Assembly (NCBI GenBank): GCA_018651445.1
Contig: JABIDZ010000115.1
Span: 1 to 11,697 of the forward strand
DNA: 11,697 nt
Direction: 5' to 3'
Source: Candidatus Iainarchaeum sp.
GTDB lineage: Archaea; Iainarchaeota; Iainarchaeia; Iainarchaeales; JAAZKV01
In this document: in pieces, positions 1 through 5,280 of the stretch
Position numbering within the stretch: position 1 is the stretch's first letter
Layout: every line of letters starts with the position of its first letter
Program-made: the position numbers and the translations under genes
The notes under the pieces: model-generated
Told to the model about the DNA's origin: nothing
The model's input: the letters and a program-made list of their open reading frames with translations, nothing else
The model's database searches: none

Positions 1-86
1 CCTTGTATCTGTGTGTCTCCTTTTAGTACTACTAGTATTTCTTTGTTTAATGCTGTGTTCAGCAAATCAAACGGTCTTTCTCCCAT
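1..86 (-). CDS. LSm (Sm-like) RNA-binding protein, N-terminal part only
   Basis: Partial gene running off the left edge; only the first 28 codons are visible. The peptide begins MGERPFDLLNTALNKEILVV and continues LKGDTQIQ. This matches the start of archaeal Sm-like proteins (a RPLDVL..ALdK.VlV.LKgg..frG pattern: helix 1 plus strands 1 and 2 of the Sm fold). Archaeal LSm proteins form heptameric or hexameric rings that bind U-rich RNA. The ATG lies 13 bp after the stop of the MinD-type gene and follows a GAGGTG Shine-Dalgarno at 94-99. It is therefore probably translated from the same transcript as the upstream operon. Oligomer type and RNA-binding loops lie outside the window. The identity rests on the N-terminal pattern alone, which is quite characteristic. 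Confidence 0.82.
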   Translation of the reverse strand, partial: MGERPFDLLNTALNKEILVVLKGDTQIQ

Positions 87-93
87 ATTCTAA

Positions 94-99
94 CACCTC
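94..99 (-). promoter_or_regulatory. Shine-Dalgarno of the LSm gene
   Basis: GAGGTG on the minus strand, 7 nt before the ATG at 86 and directly after the TAA of the MinD-type gene. It matches the archaeal anti-SD (AUCACCUCC end of 16S rRNA). It supports the LSm start and translation from a polycistronic mRNA. Confidence 0.7.
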
Positions 100-879
100 T
101 TATTTTTTAAACTTTCCAAATAATTTTGAAAAAAATCCTTGGTTCTCTATTTTTGATTCAGCTACTTTGATTCCAGTTAATCGCGAAGCTATCTTTTGGA
201 ATTCTCTTGCAGCATCCGAACTTGTTTTTCTTAACGATACTGGTGCAACTTTTTGTTGCATGAAACTCTTTCTAACTTCTGCATCAAAAGGAACTATGCC
301 TAAAACAGGTAATTCTAAAATTCCTGCGGCTTCTTGTTTACTAATTTCTCCTTTTTCACCCATAACAAAATTAATTACTACACCCATTACTTTGCTTCCA
401 AGTCTTTGTGCTACTAACTTTGTTTTTAATGCATCTGCAATTGCTGGAGAAGTTGGCATTGTAACAAGTAATGTTTCTTGTGCAGAACTTAACGCACTTA
501 AAACATTTTTTTCTATTCCTGCTGCTGCATCAAGTAAAATAAAATCGTAGTTGTCAGTTAATTCGCTAACAAGGCCAGATAGTCTTTCACTATCAACTCT
601 TTTGTAATTATCTAAACTTAATCCTGAAGGAATGAAATGAATTCCTTGTGGCCCATCATAAATCGAATCGTGTACTTGTGCTTCTCCAAGTAAAACATCG
701 TGCAAGGTTATTGGCGAAGATTGCATTCCAAGAATTAAAGACAAATTTGCCATTGCTACGTCTGCATCAATCAACAAAACTTTTTTTCCTAGCTTTGCTA
801 AACAGATTCCTAGGTTAGCAGTTAGAGTAGTTTTTCCAGTTCCGCCTTTTCCTGATGCGATTGCTATTACTCTTGCCAT
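100..879 (-). CDS. MinD/ParA-family ATPase with C-terminal membrane-targeting helix
   Basis: 259-aa deviant Walker A ATPase of the MinD/ParA/SIMIBI class, which dimerises on ATP and positions partners on a surface. Numbered from the ATG at 879, the P-loop is GKGGTGKTT (residues 10-18) with signature Lys11 and Lys16. The switch I motif IDADVAMANL carries Asp38 and Asp40, and the Walker B/switch II motif is LLDAAAGIE (Asp117). The last residues, QGFFSKLFGKFKK, form a strongly amphipathic helix: Phe/Leu on one face, Lys on the other. This closely resembles the E. coli MinD membrane-targeting sequence. Start choice: a GGTGAT SD lies 3 nt before ATG 879, whereas an upstream in-frame TTG at 891 has none. 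The gene begins 4 bp after the Roadblock stop and is the fourth of the operon. Partner and cargo are unknown; no MinC or MinE gene is visible. Confidence 0.93.
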   Translation of the reverse strand: MARVIAIASGKGGTGKTTLTANLGICLAKLGKKVLLIDADVAMANLSLILGMQSSPITLHDVLLGEAQVHDSIYDGPQGIHFIPSGLSLDNYKRVDSERLSGLVSELTDNYDFILLDAAAGIEKNVLSALSSAQETLLVTMPTSPAIADALKTKLVAQRLGSKVMGVVINFVMGEKGEISKQEAAGILELPVLGIVPFDAEVRKSFMQQKVAPVSLRKTSSDAAREFQKIASRLTGIKVAESKIENQGFFSKLFGKFKK

Positions 880-882
880 AAA

Positions 883-888
883 ATCACC
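883..888 (-). promoter_or_regulatory. Shine-Dalgarno deciding the MinD-type start
   Basis: Minus-strand GGTGAT, 3 nt before ATG 879. It contains the TGA stop of the Roadblock gene, so termination and reinitiation are probably coupled. It favours the MARVIAIASGKGG start over the TTG four codons upstream. Confidence 0.7.
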
Positions 889-1357
889 CAATAATTTTCC
901 TTTCTTTTTTCAAAGCTTCTTTATTTTCTTCAAGTAAAATACTTAATTCAAGAGCTAATGATTTTAATTCGATACTTGCTAGTTCGCTTCCTGCGCGCAC
1001 AATGAAAACTTTTTTGTCAAGTGCGAATAACATAAACCAACCTTCTTCTCTTTTTATTAGAACTGCTTCAGAATCGGATAATTCACTTTTAATATAAGAC
1101 AACATTGCAGTTCCCATTATTGCTTCTGATTGAGAAGTGTCTTCGCTTGCGGCCACTATGCTTCCATCAAAATTTGTTACTACAAAAGAATCAACTAAGT
1201 GTTTTCTTTTTAAGATTTCTAGATTTTTTTGGAAATCATTTGAAAAAACATAATTGTGTTTTGATAAAAAGTCTCGTAAGAATTCTACTTGTGACACTGG
1301 TTTTGATGTATCATCGCTTTTTTTACTTGAAAATAATTTCAAAAATCCTTTTCCCAT
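884..1357 (-). CDS. Roadblock/LC7-domain protein with amphipathic N-terminus
   Basis: 157 aa. The C-terminal ~95 residues show the Roadblock/LC7 (profilin-like) pattern: a strand ending DSFVVTNFDGSIVAAS, a long helix around SEAIMGTAMLSYIKSEL, strands around EAVLIKREEGWFMLFALD and KVFIVRAG, then a final helix of about 25 residues. Roadblock proteins such as MglB act as dimeric regulators of P-loop NTPases. The N-terminus, MGKGFLKLFSSKKS, is separated from the domain by a polar linker and resembles the MinD-type membrane-targeting peptide. Start: ATG 1357 has SD GGTGAGG just upstream; a GTG at 1366 lies inside that SD and is less likely. The gene sits between the DUF2226-like gene (16 bp gap) and the ATPase (4 bp gap). 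A functional link to the ATPase is inferred from the operon. Confidence 0.8.
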   Translation of the reverse strand: MGKGFLKLFSSKKSDDTSKPVSQVEFLRDFLSKHNYVFSNDFQKNLEILKRKHLVDSFVVTNFDGSIVAASEDTSQSEAIMGTAMLSYIKSELSDSEAVLIKREEGWFMLFALDKKVFIVRAGSELASIELKSLALELSILLEENKEALKKERKIIG

Positions 1358-1360
1358 TTT

Positions 1361-1367
1361 CCTCACC
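1361..1367 (-). promoter_or_regulatory. Shine-Dalgarno of the Roadblock gene
   Basis: GGTGAGG on the minus strand, 3 nt before ATG 1357. It sits in the short gap after the TAG stop of the DUF2226-like gene and sets the start at 1357 rather than the GTG it overlaps. Confidence 0.6.
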
Positions 1368-1373
1368 AGTTAC

Positions 1374-1829
1374 CTATTTTTTTAGTCCTGCCAAACCAAA
1401 TCTTTCAAACAAATCATTTTTTTCGACGTTCGCATTGATTTTAGCTTCAAACTTCGAAGGAATTAGCTTTGGAAGATCTTTTAAATTTACTTTGTTTTGC
1501 AAAATTAGATGCTCATCAAAAGCAGTCACTAAATCCACTTGACTACGCGTTAATTCCACTACTTGAAAGAACCCGTCTCCAAGGGTTTGGTTCAAAAACT
1601 CTTTGAAAGCTTCATCTCCTTTCAAGGTTTTTTGTTCACCTAAGCACTCAATAATACACGCATTTAGTTCACCATCTCGAAAAAATAGTACTCCTTCTTC
1701 AATAGCGTTGTTCGAAATTGATTGAACTATATACCCATTAAATTTTCTAGTAATCAATTCACTCGCGATTTTTGTAAAAGTTACTGGTAACGCAGATTTT
1801 GTCTTTACTTCGCCAACAGGAAAATTCAT
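1374..1829 (-). CDS. DUF2226/PATAN-like protein
   Basis: 151 aa, no signal peptide or membrane segment. Residues 25-90 read like a small alpha/beta sensor domain: FNGYIVQSI, then GVLFFRDGELNAC (46-58), then GDEAFKEFL (71-79) and DGFFQVVEL. The 'G..l.F.dGei..A....G.eAl..ll....G.f' order is typical of PATAN/DUF4388 domains and of the archaeal DUF2226 family. I assign this from pattern memory, so the exact family is uncertain. PATAN domains are often found near MglA/Roadblock-type signalling genes, which fits this operon. A short helix near the C-terminus (DLFERFGLAGLKK) ends in two lysines and could be a docking or membrane-contact peptide. The ATG directly abuts the stop of the NYN gene (TAAATG), with a GGGGAAG stretch just before, so translation is probably coupled. 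Confidence 0.6.
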   Translation of the reverse strand: MNFPVGEVKTKSALPVTFTKIASELITRKFNGYIVQSISNNAIEEGVLFFRDGELNACIIECLGEQKTLKGDEAFKEFLNQTLGDGFFQVVELTRSQVDLVTAFDEHLILQNKVNLKDLPKLIPSKFEAKINANVEKNDLFERFGLAGLKK

Positions 1830-2282
1830 TTACTTCCCCTTCAAAAAAATTACTTTGTCTGCAGTGTTTTTTAATGCCGAAGCACTCATTTCTTCAGCCA
1901 TTATTGCAACAGTTTCTTTTCCCTTGTTCTTTGCTTTTATTAACGCCGGTAAAAAGTCACTATCTCTTGTTGCAAAAACCATTACATCTATTTCTTCGTT
2001 GAAAACTGTTTCGGTTGCATCACAAGCCATTGCAACATCAACATCCGTAGTTGTAATAATTGGTTCAAAGCCTTGGTTTACAACGGCTTCAACTAATTTA
2101 TTTGAAGCAAATTGGTTTAGATAAACTCTACCAATTTTTATTGAACCAAACTTTTTAGCTTCTTTTTTAATCATTTCTAAATCAACACCTAATTCTTTTC
2201 GAAGTAGATTTGGTCCATCAATAAAAACAGCTAGTTTTTTTTCCCTATGTTCTAGCAAACTTCTAATCTTTTTTCTTAACAC
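1830..2282 (-). CDS. NYN-domain (PIN-like) protein, TIGR00288-like
   Basis: About 150 aa, first gene of the minus-strand operon. It has the NYN/LabA-type PIN fold signature: KLAVFIDGPNLL with the first Asp, then TTTDVDVAMACDA with the second acidic cluster, then DVMVFATRDSDFLPAL with the third (DSD). It ends in an alternating Rossmann-like AIMAEEMSASAL...DKVIFL segment. These carboxylates would bind divalent metal in an RNase active site; nuclease activity is inferred from the family. The closest family I recognise is the archaeal TIGR00288 group. The N-terminus (VLRKKIRSLLEHREKK) is a basic amphipathic helix ahead of the catalytic domain. Start: GTG at 2282 lies 24-28 nt from a TATA-like stretch at 2303-2313 and would give a leaderless mRNA. 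An in-frame GTG at 2291 is the alternative. Confidence 0.8.
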   Translation of the reverse strand: MLRKKIRSLLEHREKKLAVFIDGPNLLRKELGVDLEMIKKEAKKFGSIKIGRVYLNQFASNKLVEAVVNQGFEPIITTTDVDVAMACDATETVFNEEIDVMVFATRDSDFLPALIKAKNKGKETVAIMAEEMSASALKNTADKVIFLKGK

Positions 2283-2302
2283 AAAAAACACCCTTAACTA
2301 TG

Positions 2303-2313
2303 TTAAAATATAA
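2303..2313 (-). promoter_or_regulatory. TATA box of the NYN-DUF2226-Roadblock-MinD-LSm operon
   Basis: On the minus strand the sequence reads TTATATTTTAA, about 24-28 nt before the GTG at 2282. No other TATA-like element is seen on this strand for the downstream genes, which instead have SD sites. Confidence 0.5.
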
Positions 2314-2345
2314 GCATAAAGGGAATAAAAAGGTTTAGTGAACGC

Positions 2346-2355
2346 CTTTGCAAAG
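2346..2355. repeat. 10-bp perfect palindrome in divergent intergenic region
   Basis: CTTTGCAAAG lies between the two divergent promoters, about 27 bp upstream of the plus-strand TATA at 2383. It could be a dimeric regulator site. It is short enough to arise by chance in AT-rich DNA. Confidence 0.3.
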
Positions 2356-2382
2356 CACATTTGTAGCTATAAAAAGATGATA

Positions 2383-2390
2383 TTTAAATA
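2383..2390 (+). promoter_or_regulatory. TATA box of the 175-aa gene
   Basis: TTTAAATA; the TTTAAA core is centred 26.5 nt before the A of ATG 2412, so transcription should start at or next to the start codon (leaderless). Confidence 0.65.
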
Positions 2391-2411
2391 CTTTGAAAAG
2401 AGAATATTCTT

Positions 2412-2939
2412 ATGGCTGGAAAAGGAAGGTATGAACAACCGAGTTTATTTGGCGGGAGGATAAGCAAGGTCGTAGCTGCATCTACCGCAGCGCATAGCAA
2501 AGATCAGGGTAAAAATGCGCGTGCAACGATTTTTAACGCAATGGAACAAGCTCGACTCGAAAAGAAAAAAAAGCTTAATATTTATGACGCGTTTACATTT
2601 GAAGCTAGGCGAACAAAAAATAAGCACGGCGCAGTTAGGAATATTCTTGAATTCTTAAATCATGGCGGAAGGTTGCATATTGCAATACGTGCAGATGCAA
2701 GGCTTCTCCTAAAAGAAGCAGAAGAAAAAGTTAAAGCACAAAATTTACCCTATCACCGAAAGCACCGCCGTCTTCGACTATATAAAAGTGCAAGAATGAA
2801 AATTGAGCAAGTCATTGGTTGTGAAATTTATTTAAGACTAAAAAAAGCTGAAGCAAACGGAAGGATTACTGAACAAATAAGACAAGGAATTATGAAAGAG
2901 GCTCTTGCAGCAACTTTACGCTTCATTCATCTCAAATAA
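2412..2939 (+). CDS. Basic protein of unknown function, 175 aa
   Basis: I do not recognise this family. It is rich in Lys, Arg and His throughout, with no signal peptide, membrane segment, Cys pair or P-loop. The N-terminal ~40 residues look disordered (MAGKGRYEQPSLFGGRISKV, then Ala/Ser/Gly-rich). The remainder is mainly helical: LEKKKKLNIYDAFTFEARRT, RNILEFLNHGG, a long ARLLLKEAEEKVKAQN helix, a basic patch PYHRKHRRLRLYKSARMK, then EIYLRLKKAEANGRITEQIR and a final helix. The charge and basic patch suggest nucleic-acid or ribosome binding, by composition only. It has its own leaderless promoter. It lies 38 bp before eIF5A on the same strand, which hints at, but does not prove, a translation-related role. 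Confidence 0.72.
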   Translation: MAGKGRYEQPSLFGGRISKVVAASTAAHSKDQGKNARATIFNAMEQARLEKKKKLNIYDAFTFEARRTKNKHGAVRNILEFLNHGGRLHIAIRADARLLLKEAEEKVKAQNLPYHRKHRRLRLYKSARMKIEQVIGCEIYLRLKKAEANGRITEQIRQGIMKEALAATLRFIHLK

Positions 2940-2947
2940 AGCTTAGC

Positions 2948-2957
2948 TTTTTAAAAT
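2948..2957 (+). promoter_or_regulatory. TATA box of the eIF5A gene
   Basis: TTTTTAAAAT; the TTTAAA core centre is 25.5 nt before ATG 2978, predicting a leaderless mRNA. It lies only 9 bp after the upstream stop codon. Confidence 0.6.
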
Positions 2958-2977
2958 CAATTGATTTAATTTCTATT

Positions 2978-3364
2978 ATGGTTGATGAAAAGAAATTCAT
3001 GCAAGCTGGTTTGTTAAAACCAGGAAAATACGTTTTAATTGATGGAGAAGTTTGTCAAGTTAAAACAACTGAAAAATCTAAACCAGGAAAACACGGTTCG
3101 GCAAAAGTTCGTATTGTAGCATTTAATATTTTTACTAACCAAAAAAGAGGCTTATTGAAAGGAACTGACGTAGAAGTAGAAGTTCCTCTCGTTTTGAAGA
3201 GTTCAGGACAAGTTGTTGCCGTTGTTGGAAACATAGTACAAATAATGGACACTGAAACCTATGAAACTCATGAAGCGCCAAAAACAGAATTTGCGCTAGT
3301 ATCTGGAGACGAAGTAGAATACCAGAAATACGGTGGCGCAGTAAAAATAAATCGGAAAAAATAG
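2978..3364 (+). CDS. eif5A: Translation initiation factor 5A (aIF5A)
   Basis: 128 aa, normal length for archaeal IF5A. It binds the ribosome and relieves stalling at difficult peptide bonds, in the cytoplasm. The N-terminal SH3-like domain (residues 1-~70) holds the modification loop SKPGKHGSAK, with Lys38 as the hypusine (or deoxyhypusine) site. KHGSAKVRIVAFNIFT follows the family pattern. The C-terminal OB-fold domain spans ~75-128 (VVAVVGNIVQIMDTETYETHEA). Modification needs deoxyhypusine synthase encoded elsewhere; none is in this window. It has its own TATA box and sits between two basic proteins of unknown function. All key family positions look intact. Confidence 0.97.
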   Translation: MVDEKKFMQAGLLKPGKYVLIDGEVCQVKTTEKSKPGKHGSAKVRIVAFNIFTNQKRGLLKGTDVEVEVPLVLKSSGQVVAVVGNIVQIMDTETYETHEAPKTEFALVSGDEVEYQKYGGAVKINRKK

Positions 3365-3374
3365 TTTCCGCTAG

Positions 3375-3384
3375 TTTTTTATAG
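3375..3384 (+). promoter_or_regulatory. T-run and TATA box before the 77-aa gene
   Basis: TTTTTTATAG. Its TTTATA part is centred 24.5 nt before ATG 3405, predicting a leaderless mRNA. The six-T run falls 11 bp after the eIF5A stop codon and could also act as an archaeal T-rich terminator for eIF5A, so one element may serve both roles. Confidence 0.5.
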
Positions 3385-3404
3385 TTTTAATTCTTAATTA
3401 CCAC

Positions 3405-3638
3405 ATGCCTTACTTTAGACATAAAAGATTAAGAGAATTCGAGAATACTCACGCAAAAAATTCAAAATATATTTGTCTTGGCGGAGTTAATATTAGAAAA
3501 TCTGATCCTCTGTTAAAGAAACTTGCAAATATCGGAGAAAGACACAAAAATCATGCTGAACGACATGCACTTGAAAATAGTCTTTGGCAACATATCAAAC
3601 GAAAGCGAAAAGAAATACGCGAAAAAGCGAAACGCTAA
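3405..3638 (+). CDS. Small, very basic protein of unknown function, 77 aa
   Basis: I do not recognise a family. 28 of 77 residues are Lys, Arg or His. The N-terminus is PYFRHKRLREFEN. A short hydrophobic stretch, YICLGGVNI (22-30), could form a beta-hairpin. Residues ~34-77 look like one or two basic helices ending KRKRKEIREKAKR. There is a single Cys, so no zinc finger. Composition suggests an RNA- or ribosome-associated protein. It is a real gene by its appropriately spaced TATA box, its place in a tight plus-strand run after eIF5A, and the absence of a competing frame. It might be a lineage-specific ribosome-associated protein; it matches no ribosomal protein I know. Confidence 0.65.
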   Translation: MPYFRHKRLREFENTHAKNSKYICLGGVNIRKSDPLLKKLANIGERHKNHAERHALENSLWQHIKRKRKEIREKAKR

Positions 3639-3643
3639 TTAAA
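3636..3643 (+). promoter_or_regulatory. Weak TATA-like element overlapping the 77-aa stop codon
   Basis: TAATTAAA, centred 25.5 nt before ATG 3665. Its first three bases are the TAA stop of the preceding gene. It may give a leaderless mRNA for the PP-loop gene; read-through from the 77-aa gene is the alternative. Confidence 0.35.
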
Positions 3644-3664
3644 CTAATTCTCTAAGAGATTAAT

Positions 3665-4282
3665 ATGGAAAAAGCTTTGTTGTTAGTAAGTGGCGGAATC
3701 GATTCTCCGGTTGCGGGTTTTGTCGCAAAAGAGAAATTTGACTTAAGTGCAATTCATTTTTCTCAAGAACCTTTTACTGATTCTTCTCCGGAAGAAAAGT
3801 CTTTGGCTGCAGCTAAAAAACTTGGTCTTGCAGAACTAATTGTTATAGAAGCAGGTAAAGAATTACAGTTTATTGCAGACAATACTTATCGAGAATACTA
3901 CTTTGTTTTAATGAAAATATTTTTTATGAAAGTAAGCGAGGCAATAGCAAAACAAAAAGGAATTAATTATTTAGTTACTGGCGAATCGCTTGGACAAGTT
4001 TCTTCGCAAACAATGAATAATTTAGAAACAATTAATTCTCAAGTAGGAATAGAGATTCTTAGACCATTAATGTTTTTAGAAAAACAAGAGATTGTAGATA
4101 TTTCAAAAAAAGAAGGTTTTTTTGCTGCGAGTTGTGGAAAAGAAATGTGTGATGCGCTTGCGTCAGGCAAACCAAAAACTAGAACAAAGCTTGAAAAAGT
4201 TGCAAAAGAAATGATTAAATGCAAAATGGATGAACGCGTAAAAGAAGCAATTAAAAAGATTAGAATTGTTACAATAAACTAG
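3665..4282 (+). CDS. Stand-alone ThiI-like PP-loop domain (tRNA sulfurtransferase-type adenylation)
   Basis: 205 aa, matching only the C-terminal AANH domain of ThiI, which adenylates U8 of tRNA before 4-thiouridine formation. The pyrophosphatase loop is SGGIDS (9-14) and the signature TGESLGQVSSQT (105-116) is intact, followed by ILRPLMFLEKQEIVDISKK. Unlike full ThiI (usually ~380-480 aa) there is no NFLD or THUMP tRNA-binding part and no rhodanese domain, and no room for them upstream. Cys157 sits near the place of the ThiI active-site Cys (the E. coli YCGVIS region), with Cys162 five residues on. It may need a separate THUMP protein or have another sulfur-acceptor substrate; both are inference. 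It ends convergently, sharing CTAG with the kinase stop. Confidence 0.8.
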   Translation: MEKALLLVSGGIDSPVAGFVAKEKFDLSAIHFSQEPFTDSSPEEKSLAAAKKLGLAELIVIEAGKELQFIADNTYREYYFVLMKIFFMKVSEAIAKQKGINYLVTGESLGQVSSQTMNNLETINSQVGIEILRPLMFLEKQEIVDISKKEGFFAASCGKEMCDALASGKPKTRTKLEKVAKEMIKCKMDERVKEAIKKIRIVTIN

Positions 4283-5229
4283 CTTTTTATTTTCAAAAGA
4301 AATTCTTCAGCAGTTACTTTTGAAAGCATTTTATTTTCATTATAACGAAGATTGAAATACCACTTTAGTTCCTTTTTTTGATCCGGATGCTTTTTTATCA
4401 TCCGATTAATCCAGTCTATGGAAAATAAACATCTTAATTGAGAAAAATAAAGCACAGCTTTTAATTCTTCATCATTGAGTGCGACATATTTTGTGTATGA
4501 TTTAAGAAATATCTTTACTTTTGAATAATCAATTCCGCTAGCGTGCATTAATTTATCTGAAATAAAAAACATCGGGTCCGTAAGCAGATAATCTTCATGC
4601 ACATCTCCAAAATCAATTACTCCGACAAGTCTATTTTTATCAAATAACATATTTATCATATTTGCATCGCCATGAATAACAGATTTTTTTAATTTAGTTT
4701 TATCCAAAGTTCGTATCCGATCTACTACGCACGATTGAATCTTACAAAGATTAGCCGCAGAAAACAGATTTTTCCTAAGTTTTCTTTTTTTGAATTGATA
4801 TTCCTTTTCCCAAATAAACTTTCCATTCAACGGAAATTCTAACAAACAAGCATCCATCTTTCCAACGATTTTACCAATCTCTTTAACCAATGCGTTTGTT
4901 AGTTTTGGTTTTTTGTTCTTTACAAACGCTTGTATTTGAACTGGTTTCTTTTTGTAGTGGATTAACAAAGAACCTTTCTTAGATTTGATTATTTTCGGTA
5001 AAGGAATTTTCTTTTTGATTAGGAAAGATTCTATTTTGTTTTGATATTTTATATAATTTTCTTTTGTATGATCAAATCGTTTCAAAACAAATTTTCCTTT
5101 TGTGGTTTCTAAAATATAAACCGCGTTTTCTAAAGCCACTTTACATCGCTTGTGTGAAACACGTTCTCCAATAGAATATTCCCTTAGAATAACATCAAAA
5201 TCTTTACTTTCAATGGGAACGAATTTCAT
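4279..5229 (-). CDS. APH / homoserine kinase type II-like phosphotransferase
   Basis: 316 aa with the kinase fold of the aminoglycoside phosphotransferase/choline kinase/ThrB2 superfamily. The N-lobe has VYILETTKGKFVLKRF with the ATP-binding Lys50. The catalytic loop is VIHGDANMINMLFD (Asp188 as base, Asn193 for metal) and the metal-binding motif is GVIDFGD (Asp206), followed by HEDYLLTDP as in homoserine kinase II-like proteins. No signal peptide or membrane segment. The substrate (homoserine, choline, another amino alcohol, or a sugar) cannot be told from the sequence, and no threonine-pathway genes lie nearby. It is divergent from the 101-aa gene with a shared promoter, and convergent with the PP-loop gene through overlapping stop codons. 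Confidence 0.85.
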   Translation of the reverse strand: MKFVPIESKDFDVILREYSIGERVSHKRCKVALENAVYILETTKGKFVLKRFDHTKENYIKYQNKIESFLIKKKIPLPKIIKSKKGSLLIHYKKKPVQIQAFVKNKKPKLTNALVKEIGKIVGKMDACLLEFPLNGKFIWEKEYQFKKRKLRKNLFSAANLCKIQSCVVDRIRTLDKTKLKKSVIHGDANMINMLFDKNRLVGVIDFGDVHEDYLLTDPMFFISDKLMHASGIDYSKVKIFLKSYTKYVALNDEELKAVLYFSQLRCLFSIDWINRMIKKHPDQKKELKWYFNLRYNENKMLSKVTAEEFLLKIKS

Positions 5230-5250
5230 GATAAAGTTGTATTAATTCAA

Positions 5251-5262
5251 TTTTTAAATATA
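5251..5262. promoter_or_regulatory. Palindromic TATA core shared by two divergent genes
   Basis: TTTTTAAATATA. The self-complementary TTTAAA at 5253-5258 is centred 25.5 nt before the plus-strand ATG at 5281 and 26.5 nt before the minus-strand ATG at 5229. No second TATA-like element fits the spacing in this 51-bp gap, so both genes seem to use one box. Confidence 0.6.
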
Positions 5263-5280
5263 ACAAACAATAAGTTAAGT

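Noticed and set aside
11..550. A 179-codon plus-strand reading frame beginning with a hydrophobic, signal-like peptide
   Set aside because: It lies antisense to the MinD-type ATPase and LSm genes, whose motifs are clear. It has no promoter or SD, and its protein is low-complexity (Phe/Leu/Ser/Thr-rich), typical of the reverse strand of AT-rich genes.
1105..1542. A 145-codon plus-strand frame
   Set aside because: Antisense to both the Roadblock and DUF2226-like genes and spans their junction; composition is that of a shadow frame.
3405..3638. 77-aa gene as a known small ribosomal protein
   Set aside because: Basic and about the right size, but it lacks zinc cysteines and does not match any ribosomal protein pattern I know.
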